Shown here piece after piece: positions 1-9,536 of a DNA stretch of 20,976 bases (within the stretch, counting starts at the first letter, position 1; every line of letters begins with the position of its first letter). A program made the translations under genes and the position numbers. The notes under the pieces are model-generated. The model had not been told where the DNA came from. It did not search any database and worked only from the letters and a program-made list of their open reading frames with translations. Source of the DNA: a virus. Location: positions 1 to 20,976 of the IMG/VR virus record IMGVR_UViG_3300020578_000509; one strand, written 5' to 3'.

Positions 1-1
1 A

Positions 2-511
2 ACTGGTCAAAATATTAGTTTAAAATATCCTTTATTTACTGCAACTGCAAATCTAACAGATTTTATAAAGCATATGCCTGTTTTAGAAAGAACAGATCAA
101 AATGGAAATACGCTTCTATTTAAAACACAAATTCAAAGTTTAAATTTTACTTTAAAAACAACTGTTGCTGATTTTACAATAAACAATACTTTAACTCCTC
201 AATTACAAGATACTACATTTTCTGTATACTATGATAATAGATTTATTAAAACTTCTCAAGGCACTGCAATAGAACAAGATAATTTTATAAGTTATGTAAA
301 TCTTACTGCTTTTTCTCCACAAAATACAGCATTAGAATTTATAGGTCAAAAAGAAGTTCAATTCAAATTAACATATTCTAGCATGCTAAATTCAGATACA
401 TTTGATAGATATGGATATGGAAATAATAAAGAAATAAGAACACAAATACATGTCGTAGGAGCGCAATCAGGTGCAAGTATTACAATACCAGTAACAGTAG
501 TAATAGCTTAA
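2..511 (+). CDS. Putative virion protein, 5'-truncated by window edge
   Basis: The reading frame is open without a stop from base 2 to the TAA at 509-511. The first ATG (74) has no Shine-Dalgarno sequence before it and sits inside continuous coding sequence, so the true start is probably upstream of the window. The visible 169 codons encode a Thr/Asn/Gln-rich protein with alternating hydrophobic residues, as in beta-sandwich virion proteins. There is no catalytic motif, signal peptide or membrane segment, and I do not recognise the family. It is followed after 21 bases by another putative structural gene on the same strand, which suggests a tail, baseplate or appendage protein. That role is inferred from context only. 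Confidence 0.65.
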   Translation, partial: TGQNISLKYPLFTATANLTDFIKHMPVLERTDQNGNTLLFKTQIQSLNFTLKTTVADFTINNTLTPQLQDTTFSVYYDNRFIKTSQGTAIEQDNFISYVNLTAFSPQNTALEFIGQKEVQFKLTYSSMLNSDTFDRYGYGNNKEIRTQIHVVGAQSGASITIPVTVVIA

Positions 512-532
512 CATTAATAAGGCAAAAAAAAT

Positions 533-1738
533 ATGAATACATATAACAGTAATTCTTTAATAACATTTAGTAACGCAGACAAATTATACACAAGCGGATC
601 AGTATATCAATTAGTAGATGTATTGCAAGTTGACATATCATCAATAGACCCTGAAGATGTTGAAACAAGCACGCGTAAAAAATATGATGTTTTTAGATCA
701 GGAACAGTAAATGAAATAACTTCTTCTCTTTTTCATACTATTTTCGACCAAGACAACACACTTCAGACTTCAAATGAGCTGCTTGATATAACAATAGGTT
801 CTTATGTAAGCGGAACAACAGTTCAAGATGTTTTATTAGAAACAGATAGCGCTGGAAAGCTCATCTTTGATTCGACTGGAACAATTATGATGAGAGAAAA
901 AATTGATATATATCGACAATATGCAAAAGAGCTTTTAGGAAGCACAGATAGCTATTTTACTTTGCCCTATGGAGAAACTATTATTGAGTCTAATGTTGCT
1001 GACCGTATTGATGATGCTATTTTTATAAATATTAAAAGATTATTTTCAAGGGACGGAATAGTAGAAGGTTCTTTTGCTATGAAAATGTACAATGAGAGTA
1101 GCGGAACTTTTAATAGAACTGAAGCTATTGACTATGATAATTTAACACCTCAGATAATATTTGATGATACTGACACTGTAACATTTAATACAATAATTTC
1201 TGGAAAAGTAGGAACAATTGTTAAAGAAGTTAATGATCAGGTTGTTAAAGTAGGACAAATTTGGTATGATAAAGGTATAGTAGTGCTTGATTCTAAAAAA
1301 GTAATAAATTTAGAAGAAGAATTAACTGGAAATATAACTGTTGTAAATGAAGACGAATTGCAAGAAAAGACAGGAACATTTATTGAATTTTGGACTGCAT
1401 GTACTATAGATGAAATATTAGACCATATATGTAGCACTTTGTTTGGTAGAACAAATGATGTAGCTTTAGCTTTTAAAAATAAAACTAAGATTTATTCAAA
1501 TATACTTTTTTGTAGAGCAGCGCCAAGTCAAATGAATTATTCATATAATCCTACTTTTGTTGACGAAGAAGGAAAGATAAGAACAGTAACAGATGACGAT
1601 GAAAATGGTTTTACGTTTATTACTACTGTAGGTCTATACGATGCAGGAAATAATTTACTTGCAGTTGCAAAAACAAGCAGACCTATTGAAAAAAATCCGA
1701 CAGTTGATATAACGCTAAGAATTCGTTTAGACTTTTAA
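533..1738 (+). CDS. Putative virion structural protein with C-terminal LAVAK..RLDF module
   Basis: This 401-residue protein starts at ATG 533, with AAGG about 9 bases upstream. It has no enzyme motif, signal peptide or membrane helix. The N-terminal half is mixed and acidic. The last 40 residues (362-401) run from FITTVGLYDAGNNLLAVAK to the terminal IRIRLDF-like end. They align by eye with the last 42 residues of the next gene product: a T-x-x-G/F-L-Y/H-D core, L-A-V/K-V/A-K, a central P, and a terminal R-[IV]-[RK]-[LM]-D-[FY]. I recall such endings in structural proteins of large marine myoviruses, but no function has been assigned to them in this work. Beside a LamG-type gene, a baseplate or tail-appendage role is the best inference. 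Gene reality is near certain; function is weak. Confidence 0.8.
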   Translation: MNTYNSNSLITFSNADKLYTSGSVYQLVDVLQVDISSIDPEDVETSTRKKYDVFRSGTVNEITSSLFHTIFDQDNTLQTSNELLDITIGSYVSGTTVQDVLLETDSAGKLIFDSTGTIMMREKIDIYRQYAKELLGSTDSYFTLPYGETIIESNVADRIDDAIFINIKRLFSRDGIVEGSFAMKMYNESSGTFNRTEAIDYDNLTPQIIFDDTDTVTFNTIISGKVGTIVKEVNDQVVKVGQIWYDKGIVVLDSKKVINLEEELTGNITVVNEDELQEKTGTFIEFWTACTIDEILDHICSTLFGRTNDVALAFKNKTKIYSNILFCRAAPSQMNYSYNPTFVDEEGKIRTVTDDDENGFTFITTVGLYDAGNNLLAVAKTSRPIEKNPTVDITLRIRLDF

Positions 1739-1798
1739 TATTTACTTATTTAGTTCTTTGTATATATAATATAAAAAGCTAGTGAGATACTTTTTCTT

Positions 1799-4700
1799 AT
1801 GTATTTAAAGAATATTAATAAAGACAATATAGTTTTTAATAAGGTAAGGCTTGACGATATAATAAATTATGTCAATATAAATGAAAAAAATTTAGACATA
1901 GTAAAAAATATAATTTCAAATAATAATTTAAAAATAACATCTAATTTAGACAGTTTGATTCTTGAAAATAATAATAAACTTATATTTGGAGAAAAGTCTG
2001 CAAATAATTTTTATTCTAAAAGTACTAGTGAAATTATAAATGATAATGTATATGAAATATTATCTAATTCTTTAACTGGCGGGCATAACGGAAAATTATT
2101 ATTGACAAATAAGTCTATTCTTAAAACAACAGGAACAATAATAAATACTCTTTCTAATTATAAGAGTTTTGGAATAGAAAGAATTGAGAAAAATTATCTT
2201 GTAGATGATCCAAATACTTCAAAAATAACATCATCATTAAATCAATTTAAAAAATATAAACAAAACACATTTCAGAAAACATTTTATAATTTTAATACAA
2301 TAAATTTTTATTCAACAAATAGCACACAATATAAGGGAACAAATTCAACTGCTACAATAGACAATAAAACACATAAAAATGTTTTATGCTATCCAAATCT
2401 AATAAATAATCAAGGATTAAAAAATTATTACATAGATGAAGATTGCTCTTTATCTTTTTTTATAAATCCTAGATATAAAAACTTTACATCAAAAGGTATT
2501 TTTGATTTTAATCCTGGCTGCGTTATAAATATACCTAACTTTTTAAGTGTATATCTAATAGGTGATACAGAAAAAGACGCTTTAGGAAAAATAGATTCTT
2601 ATAGGCTTTTAATTTCAACAAATAATAGTGCTTCTTCAAATATAGATTTTCAAGATATAATTGAAGGAATAGATTTTACTGATAATAACATTCAGTATAA
2701 TGATAATTCAGATTCAGTCTTAACAGAAAATAAAATATTAAAACATAATAATTGGCATAATATTTGTATATCAGTAAGCACTAATTTTAATAAAACTGAT
2801 AAAGATATTTATATTTTTATTGATGGTAAGTTATTAAATAAATATTCAGTTGAAAACTTTAATTATATTAATAAAGATTCTGAAGATTATATCTGCATAG
2901 GAAATAGAATTAGATTTGATACTGGAAATTATACAGATGCTGTTTATAAAATGTTTTCTGTAAATAAAACAGAAGAAGAAGATCTAGAAGGACCTTTTAT
3001 TACTAAATCTATAAAAATAGGAAAAAATACAGACAATATTTTTGGAACTTCATTACAAGAAATTTATTTAAATAATACGTTAAATATAGATAATAACTTT
3101 GTTCAGCAAACATCTGAAGCACTTCATGCTGAATTGCATGATATAAGAATTTATAATAATTCTGTTATCGATGAAAGATACTCAAATAACATTTATACAA
3201 AAGGCATTAAAGATATAAACGAAGAAAAGAAAAATGGATTAATTTTCTATGTTCCTGTATATTATATACCTGAGGTGACAGCAAAGCGTGCAAACCTAAA
3301 TCTTTCAGGCGTGACAAAAACTTATAAGAAAAATGGAAAAGGAATAATAGTATCTGACAATAATGGTCAAATATATAAAGATATTAATATTGCATATTCA
3401 AGTCCTATAAATCCTTATTTTTATAATTTTTGTGGTGGTTATGAAATAAATGTTGAAAACTTTTTATTTGAATTTATAAGTAAAACTTCTCCTAACGTAT
3501 TTTTTTCATTTATAGACACTGACGCTTTGATTGAATATCTATATGCTGTAAATACAACTTTGTCAAGTTATGATATAAAATCATTATATAAAGAAATATC
3601 AAAAAAAGGATTTAGCGCAAATAAATTTTTAGAAGAGCGTTTATGTTTTCCTAAGCTAAATGAAGAAGAAGACATGGAACCTATTTCTACATTTAGAATT
3701 TTATCTGCTTTTTTTGAAAAAAATAATCTTATATTACCAAATGACAATGGATTACAATATCAATATCACGATTTAATTTTTAATGTATTTAATGAATTTT
3801 CTAATAGTGTTTATTACAAATCAGAAAATAATCAATATAATGCAGCACAAGTAAACTTATCTACTTATTTAGAATGTGATAATAAAAAATTAAATATAAC
3901 AGAAAGAGAATCTGAAAGATATTCTGAAGAAAACGGCATAATAAGTTATTTCAATACAGCAACACCTACAAGCACTTATACTACTTATGACAGATACTAT
4001 GATTGCTCTAATTTAAACTATTATAATAATTTATTCACATTTACAAATAACGGAAGTAATATAGTCTATAAAAAATCAGAGTCAGGAGATATTAGCTTTA
4101 TAAATATATCTTCTGGAATTAAAACTTTTAGTAATCCTTTTAGTAGAAATTATTTTGATGAAGATGTATATAATAATATAACTGATAACAATATATTATA
4201 TTTTAAATCTATAAATGAAAACGAAAATATAGCATATAAAAAGTATTTATTACCAGAAGTTTCTATTAACAAGAACGAAACAAGTCCAAATATTTTAATG
4301 TTTGCAATTTCATCTCAGTTATTTGATAATTTTATAACTGATAATTCAATAAAGTTAAGGGACATTAATTTTGGATCTTCAGGTGGTGAAATAGATCTAA
4401 AATTTAGTGAGCATGAAGGTCTAATATATAGATCAAATGCTTTAACAAAAAATGCATTATATTCAAAGCAAGGAGTTTCTTTAAATAAAGAAGGATTAGT
4501 ATTTATGATGCATCCTGCTTTGTTTAGTTTTGGAAACGATATGTTTAATATACAGTTTAATAAAAGCAATTCAATGTTTGTTAATGAAGTCAATATTGAT
4601 GCACTTAATATCAATGTTTCAAAATCAAATAACAACTCTTATTTAGAGGACTTGAGATTAGACGATAGTGCGTTTAATAAAGATGAAAAATTTGTTTATA

Positions 4701-4819
4701 TTACAGATATTTTTTTACATGACGAAAATCTTAATATATTAGCAAAAGTAAAACTAGCTACTCCTTTTGCTAAGAAAGATTCAGATAATGTTAGATTTAG
4801 AGTCAAAATGGATTATTAA
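1799..4819 (+). CDS. Large LamG/concanavalin A-like domain virion protein
   Basis: This is a 1006-residue, Asn/Ile/Lys/Tyr-rich protein from ATG 1799, with only a weak GTGAGA-like ribosome site. Residues about 195-465 look like a LamG/concanavalin A-like jelly roll. A core strand resembles SLSFFINPRYKN. It is followed by N-W319-H320-N-I-x-I-S-V, a strand with D-I-Y-I-F-I-D-G-K-L, and the closing A-E-L-H-D-I-R-I-Y-N (about 443-453), which is typical of LamG repeats. The middle (470-960) is unrecognised. Residues 965-1006 match the C-terminal module of the preceding gene and end in R-F-R-V-K-M-D-Y. LamG folds in phage tails commonly bind glycans, so a receptor-binding or appendage protein is likely. 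The gene ends with TAA directly abutting the next ATG, implying co-transcription with the resolvase gene. Confidence 0.8.
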   Translation: MYLKNINKDNIVFNKVRLDDIINYVNINEKNLDIVKNIISNNNLKITSNLDSLILENNNKLIFGEKSANNFYSKSTSEIINDNVYEILSNSLTGGHNGKLLLTNKSILKTTGTIINTLSNYKSFGIERIEKNYLVDDPNTSKITSSLNQFKKYKQNTFQKTFYNFNTINFYSTNSTQYKGTNSTATIDNKTHKNVLCYPNLINNQGLKNYYIDEDCSLSFFINPRYKNFTSKGIFDFNPGCVINIPNFLSVYLIGDTEKDALGKIDSYRLLISTNNSASSNIDFQDIIEGIDFTDNNIQYNDNSDSVLTENKILKHNNWHNICISVSTNFNKTDKDIYIFIDGKLLNKYSVENFNYINKDSEDYICIGNRIRFDTGNYTDAVYKMFSVNKTEEEDLEGPFITKSIKIGKNTDNIFGTSLQEIYLNNTLNIDNNFVQQTSEALHAELHDIRIYNNSVIDERYSNNIYTKGIKDINEEKKNGLIFYVPVYYIPEVTAKRANLNLSGVTKTYKKNGKGIIVSDNNGQIYKDINIAYSSPINPYFYNFCGGYEINVENFLFEFISKTSPNVFFSFIDTDALIEYLYAVNTTLSSYDIKSLYKEISKKGFSANKFLEERLCFPKLNEEEDMEPISTFRILSAFFEKNNLILPNDNGLQYQYHDLIFNVFNEFSNSVYYKSENNQYNAAQVNLSTYLECDNKKLNITERESERYSEENGIISYFNTATPTSTYTTYDRYYDCSNLNYYNNLFTFTNNGSNIVYKKSESGDISFINISSGIKTFSNPFSRNYFDEDVYNNITDNNILYFKSINENENIAYKKYLLPEVSINKNETSPNILMFAISSQLFDNFITDNSIKLRDINFGSSGGEIDLKFSEHEGLIYRSNALTKNALYSKQGVSLNKEGLVFMMHPALFSFGNDMFNIQFNKSNSMFVNEVNIDALNINVSKSNNNSYLEDLRLDDSAFNKDEKFVYITDIFLHDENLNILAKVKLATPFAKKDSDNVRFRVKMDY

Positions 4820-5398
4820 ATGAAAGAAGTGTGTTATATTGGATTAGATATTTCTACTTCAATAGTAGGCGTATCTTTTTTTTGCAAAGAAAAGAAAGTA
4901 GTTTCAGTTTATAATATAAATTTAAAGAAGTTAGATAATCTTTTTTACAAAGCTGATTTTGTAAAAAAGTTCTTTATTGAAAAACAAAATTTGTATAATT
5001 TTAATAATTTAAATAAAATATATATTGAAGAGGCATTACAGTCATTTTCAAGAGGACAATCATCTGCAAGAACACTCCACCAGTTATCAGCATTTAACGG
5101 TATTGTTTCTAATATTGTTTATAATGTTTTTAATAGAATACCTTTGTATGTAAATGTAAATAAAGCTAGAAAAGTTTTAGGAATACAAATTGATAAGACT
5201 TTAAAAGAAAATACAAAACAGCAGGTATTTAATTGGGTTAAAGAAAATATAGAAAATTCTAATATAAATTGGCCTATAAAAACTCAAAAAAGAGGCGAGT
5301 TAAAAGGTCAATTAAAATTTGATGATTGTTGTTTCGATATGGCAGATGCTTATGTAATATGTAAGGCACCATTATTAAATGAAAGTTGTATCTCCTGA
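4820..5398 (+). CDS. RuvC-like Holliday junction resolvase
   Basis: This 192-residue protein has an RNase H fold of the RuvC type; E. coli RuvC is 173 residues. Visible catalytic positions are D10 in the N-terminal strand Y-I-G-L-D-I-S-T-S, E70/E71 at the end of a strand (K-I-Y-I-E-E-A), and D173 and D176 in the C-terminal helix D-M-A-D-A-Y-V-I-C-K-A, which mirrors the RuvC D-x-x-D-A ending. The stretch F-S-R-G-Q-S-S-A-R-T resembles the G-x-x-S-A segment after the second acidic residue in RuvC-like proteins. It should cut branched DNA during recombination or before packaging, the job T4 gives to the unrelated endonuclease VII. The start abuts the upstream stop, and the 3' end (TGA, the only non-TAA stop seen) overlaps the primase gene by 20 bases. 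Confidence 0.85.
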   Translation: MKEVCYIGLDISTSIVGVSFFCKEKKVVSVYNINLKKLDNLFYKADFVKKFFIEKQNLYNFNNLNKIYIEEALQSFSRGQSSARTLHQLSAFNGIVSNIVYNVFNRIPLYVNVNKARKVLGIQIDKTLKENTKQQVFNWVKENIENSNINWPIKTQKRGELKGQLKFDDCCFDMADAYVICKAPLLNESCIS

Positions 5399-6389
5399 AG
5401 ATAAAATAAAATTTATAAGTAAAATTACAAAATCAGTTGTAGATAGAAACGGAGAAAACATATCTATATCTTGTCCGTTTTGTAATAATTCTAATAAAAA
5501 TAAATTAAAGTTAGTAATTCATATAGAAAAAGGCTATTATCATTGCTGGGTTTGTGATAAAAAAGGTAGCGATGTTTCTTTCTTAGTAAAGAAAATAAAT
5601 CCTTCTTTTTATGAAGAATCTAAAACTTTTTTTATTAAAAAATCAACTTCAAAATTTAATCTTAATATTGATTTGTCATGTTTAGACAATACATATTTAG
5701 AAATTGAAGAACAAAAAATTGAAAAAGAACAAGTCTTAGACTTTCCTGACGATTTTGATTTGCTAGCAACTAATTTTAATAGTAAAAACCCTAATACTAA
5801 AGCTGTATTTAATTATGCATTATCTAGAGGCATTAATAAACATAAAATGTGGTTGCTTAAATTAGGTTTTTCTAATACTGCTAGATTTAAAAGACAATTA
5901 ATTATACCTTCATTTGATGAAGAAGGAGAAATAAATTTTTATACTGCTAGAAAAATAGACGCAGAAACATCTGATCCTTTTAAATACAATAATGCATCAG
6001 TAAAGAAAAAGAATATAATTTTTAATGAATTGTTAATCGACTGGAATAAAGAACTTACAATAGTCGAAGGGCCTTTAGACTTGTTAAAGACTAATGATAA
6101 CGCAACTTGTTTATTAGGCTCTTCTCTTACTGAGGACATGCTTTTATTTAATAAAATAGTTAAAAATAAAACAAAAATAAATCTTGCATTAGACGCAGAC
6201 GTTTATCCAAAAACAGTTCATATTGCTAATATGTTGTCTTCTTATGATATAGAGGTGAAAATTGTAGATACAAGATCAGCAAAAGATGTAGGTGATATGA
6301 CAATAGATCATTTTAAAGATATACTTCTAAATAAATCCAAAAAATTCAGTAAAGATGATTATCTCATCAATAAAATAAAAAAACTATAA
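5379..6389 (+). CDS. DNA primase (zinc finger plus TOPRIM; T4 gp61/DnaG-like)
   Basis: This 336-residue protein is close in length to T4 gp61 (342). An N-terminal CHC2-type zinc finger is visible: C32-P-F-C35 and, after a beta hairpin, C56-W-V-C59, preceded by Y-Y-H. A TOPRIM catalytic domain follows at about 225-300. It has E230 in I-V-E-G-P-L-D-L-L, a G-S-S-L turn, and D272-A-D274 in the strand L-A-L-D-A-D, which are the metal-binding acids of primases and topoisomerases. The protein should make RNA primers for lagging-strand synthesis with a phage helicase encoded outside this window. The gene overlaps the resolvase by 20 bases, has no obvious ribosome site of its own, and is probably translationally coupled. 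Primase is secure; assignment to gp61 rather than DnaG is less so. Confidence 0.88.
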   Translation: MKVVSPEDKIKFISKITKSVVDRNGENISISCPFCNNSNKNKLKLVIHIEKGYYHCWVCDKKGSDVSFLVKKINPSFYEESKTFFIKKSTSKFNLNIDLSCLDNTYLEIEEQKIEKEQVLDFPDDFDLLATNFNSKNPNTKAVFNYALSRGINKHKMWLLKLGFSNTARFKRQLIIPSFDEEGEINFYTARKIDAETSDPFKYNNASVKKKNIIFNELLIDWNKELTIVEGPLDLLKTNDNATCLLGSSLTEDMLLFNKIVKNKTKINLALDADVYPKTVHIANMLSSYDIEVKIVDTRSAKDVGDMTIDHFKDILLNKSKKFSKDDYLINKIKKL

Positions 6390-6398
6390 AGGAAAAAA

Positions 6399-9300
6399 AT
6401 GACATTTAAATGTATTCATATTGCAGATATTCATTTTAGAGGAATGAAAAGACATGATGAATATAGAGAAGTATTTGAAACATTTTTTCTTAAAGCAAGA
6501 GATATATGTCCAGATATAATTTATATTGGTGGCGATATAGTTCATTCAAAAACACAAGGAATTACACCTGAGCTTATTGATATTGTCACTTGGTGGCTAA
6601 ATGAATTAAGCAAAATTGCGCCTGTTCATATGATATTAGGAAACCATGACGGTTTAATACTAAATGATGACAGACAAGATGCGATTTCTCCTATTGTTAA
6701 TGCTATAAATAATAAAAATATTTATTTGTATAAGCAGAGCGGTGTATATCCTCTTAATAATATTAATAAAAAAATTAACTTATGTGTATTTTCATGTTTT
6801 GATGAAAAAGGTTGGGAAAATGTTAAGCCTGTTAAAGATGAAATAAATATTGCACTATATCATGGAGGGGTTTTAGGATCATTAACAGATATTGACTGGG
6901 AAATAGATGGAGAAATAGAATTAGACTTTTTTAAAGGTTATGACTTTGCATTTTTAGGTGATATACATAAATTTCAATATTTAGATGAGCAAAAAAGAAT
7001 AGCATATTCTGGATCAACAATTCAGCAAAATTACGGTGAAGATGAAAATAAAGGATTTCTTCTATGGGAAATAAACTCTAAATATGATTATGTCTCTTCT
7101 TTCCATAAAGTTGAAAATAAATATAAATTTATAAATATAGAGTTTAAGAATACAGTCAAAGACACGATTGAAACTTTAAAAAATAAAATAACTGAAAAAT
7201 CTAGAGTACGTATCATATCAGATGATGTTGTTACAAACAGTGAAATTAATGAATTATCTGCTTACTTAAAAAACAATTATAAAGTTTCTGAGGTTGTTTC
7301 AAAGGTAAATTCTCAAAATATTCAAAACGTCAGTATAAAAAATACAAAATACAATGGTTTTGATATTAATCATCAAGAGTCTAGACTTTCATTAATAGAA
7401 TCGTATTTTAAAAATACTATAACAAAAGAAGAAATATCTAAAATAGACAATTTAATGAGTTATTATCTTTCACAAGTTGCTGAAAACGAAGAGGATGTGA
7501 ACTCTTTTTATTCAAAATGGAAAATTGATTCATTAAAATTTAATAATACATTTGCTTATGGAGAAAATAATTACATTAATTTTAAAAAATTAAATGGATT
7601 AGTAGGTATTTTTGGAAAAAATAGAGCTGGTAAATCTTCTATTGTAGGAACTTTAATGTATGGATTATTTAATTCAACTGATAGAGGTGTAATTAAGAAT
7701 ATAAATATAGTTAATGAAAATAAGAAATCATGTGACGTAGAAATAAAATTAAATATTAATGACAACTATTACTTAATTAAAAGAGAGACAATTAAAAAAT
7801 ATAGCAAAAAAGGAGAGACTACTGCTTCTACAAATCTTGATTTAATTGCAATTGACAAAGATGATAATTTAATAAATCAAAATGACGAGCAGAGAAGAGA
7901 AACAGAAAAAATATTAAAATCATTAATTGGAACTTCTGAAGACTTTTTAATGACTTCATTTGCTTCTCAAGGTAATATAAACTCATTTATTGATGAAAAA
8001 TCAAGCAACAGAAAGTCTATACTCACAAAATTTTTAAATCTTGATATATTCGAGTATCTAGTTAAATACTCAAGAGAAAAATCATCAGAGTTTAAATATA
8101 AGCAAAAAATGTTTAGTGACAAAGACTGGATTTCTCTAATAGAAGAACAAAAATTAAAAATACTTTCTATTAATAATGAAATTAATTTATTAAATAATAA
8201 AATAAATGAATTGATAAATAAAAAGGTTTCTTTAGAAGTCGATTTATCAAATATTAAAAATGAAAATGAAATTTCTTATGAAGAATGTAATGAAAAAATA
8301 AATGAATTAGATCAAAAAATTTCTGCAATAAACCAAAAAATATCTGAAAATATTCAAAAAATAGAATATTCAACAAATAAAATAGATAAAATTAACGACT
8401 TTAAACAAAATTTTGATATAGAAACATTACATAAAGAGAAAAATAGAGTCGATAATTTAACACAAAATTTAAATTCTATTATAAGCACTTTACAAATTAA
8501 AGACTTCACAAAAAGCAAAAACGAAAAGTCTTTAAAAATATTACAAGAAGTTCCTTGTGAAGATAAGTTTACTAATTGCAAATTCATAAAAGAAGCGCAT
8601 GATATTAATCATTCACATAAAGATCTTATAAAAGAGATAGATGATTTAAACAAATCTGCAAATGAAATATTACAAATCTTAGAAGAATTAAAAAAGGAAG
8701 ATATAGAAGAAAAAATAAACAAATATAATAAAATAATTCAAAATGAAAAAGAATTATCTTTTAATATTAAAACAATAGAATTAGAAGTATCAAAACTAAA
8801 CCTTCAGCTAGAAGCATTACAACAATCAAAAAATAAATACGCAGAATTACTACCACAATTATTTAAAAATAAAGATGATAATACTAATATAAATAAAAAT
8901 AAGATTAAATCTGCATTAAAACAAGTTGATTTTGATTTAAGTGATTTAAATTCTATTAATCATAAGCTAATCGGACAGAGAGCTTCATGTGAAACATTAA
9001 TTTTAAATTATGAAAATATTAAGAAAGAGTATAGTGATTTTATAGAAGAATATAAAACATTTCAGCTATTTGAGCAATGTGTATCAAAGAAAGGTATTCC
9101 TACACTTTTAATAGAGACATGTTTACCTGCGATTAACAAAGAATTAACAAGACTATTATCTACTATTACTAATTTTAATGTTGAGTTGCAATTTGATAAT
9201 TCATTAGGATCTTTAGACATTTATATTGTTTATGAAAAGACAAGAAGACTTATTGAATGTTGCAGTGGAATGGAAAAAATGTTTGCTTCTATTGCATTGA

Positions 9301-9536
9301 GAGTCGTATTAATTAACATGTCTAGCATACCAAGATCTGATATATTTATAATTGACGAAGGATTTGGAACTTTAGATGCTACAAACGTAGAATCATGTAT
9401 AAAAATGTTTAATTTGCTAAAAATGTTTTTCAAAACAGTTTTAATTATATCACACGTTGATATAATAAAGGAATCAGTTGATTCATTTATAGAAATAAAC
9501 AATGAAAACGGATTTTCAAATGTCAGAGTTGAATAA
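6399..9536 (+). CDS. Single-chain Mre11-Rad50 (SbcD-SbcC, T4 gp47-gp46) fusion nuclease/ATPase
   Basis: This 1045-residue protein starts at ATG 6399 behind AAAGGA. Residues 1-335 are an Mre11/SbcD metallophosphoesterase: D10-x-H12, G-G-D46, G-N82-H83-D84, H155 and G-D188-x-H190. Residues about 385-550 are the N-terminal lobe of a Rad50/SbcC ATPase, with Walker A G406-K-N-R-A-G-K412-S and Q-loop Q524. A Lys/Glu/Asn-rich coiled coil (about 560-900) carries a hook-like C720-x6-C727. The C-terminal lobe has the signature C-S956-G-M-E, Walker B I-D986-E987, D-loop L-D993 and H1019. T4 encodes these as gp47 (339 residues) and gp46 (560 residues); here one frame carries both with no stop. The role is DNA end resection in recombination-dependent replication and possibly host DNA degradation. 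The 3' end overlaps the next gene. Confidence 0.93.
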   Translation: MTFKCIHIADIHFRGMKRHDEYREVFETFFLKARDICPDIIYIGGDIVHSKTQGITPELIDIVTWWLNELSKIAPVHMILGNHDGLILNDDRQDAISPIVNAINNKNIYLYKQSGVYPLNNINKKINLCVFSCFDEKGWENVKPVKDEINIALYHGGVLGSLTDIDWEIDGEIELDFFKGYDFAFLGDIHKFQYLDEQKRIAYSGSTIQQNYGEDENKGFLLWEINSKYDYVSSFHKVENKYKFINIEFKNTVKDTIETLKNKITEKSRVRIISDDVVTNSEINELSAYLKNNYKVSEVVSKVNSQNIQNVSIKNTKYNGFDINHQESRLSLIESYFKNTITKEEISKIDNLMSYYLSQVAENEEDVNSFYSKWKIDSLKFNNTFAYGENNYINFKKLNGLVGIFGKNRAGKSSIVGTLMYGLFNSTDRGVIKNINIVNENKKSCDVEIKLNINDNYYLIKRETIKKYSKKGETTASTNLDLIAIDKDDNLINQNDEQRRETEKILKSLIGTSEDFLMTSFASQGNINSFIDEKSSNRKSILTKFLNLDIFEYLVKYSREKSSEFKYKQKMFSDKDWISLIEEQKLKILSINNEINLLNNKINELINKKVSLEVDLSNIKNENEISYEECNEKINELDQKISAINQKISENIQKIEYSTNKIDKINDFKQNFDIETLHKEKNRVDNLTQNLNSIISTLQIKDFTKSKNEKSLKILQEVPCEDKFTNCKFIKEAHDINHSHKDLIKEIDDLNKSANEILQILEELKKEDIEEKINKYNKIIQNEKELSFNIKTIELEVSKLNLQLEALQQSKNKYAELLPQLFKNKDDNTNINKNKIKSALKQVDFDLSDLNSINHKLIGQRASCETLILNYENIKKEYSDFIEEYKTFQLFEQCVSKKGIPTLLIETCLPAINKELTRLLSTITNFNVELQFDNSLGSLDIYIVYEKTRRLIECCSGMEKMFASIALRVVLINMSSIPRSDIFIIDEGFGTLDATNVESCIKMFNLLKMFFKTVLIISHVDIIKESVDSFIEINNENGFSNVRVE

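Noticed and set aside
74-76. ATG as the true start of the first gene
   Set aside because: The frame is open back to base 2 and the ATG lacks a ribosome site, so the gene is better read as truncated by the window edge.
1773-1795. AAAAAG ... CTTTTT inverted repeat as a terminator in the gap before the LamG gene
   Set aside because: The stem is six pairs, five of them A-T, with an 11-base loop. It is too weak and is expected by chance in such AT-rich sequence.
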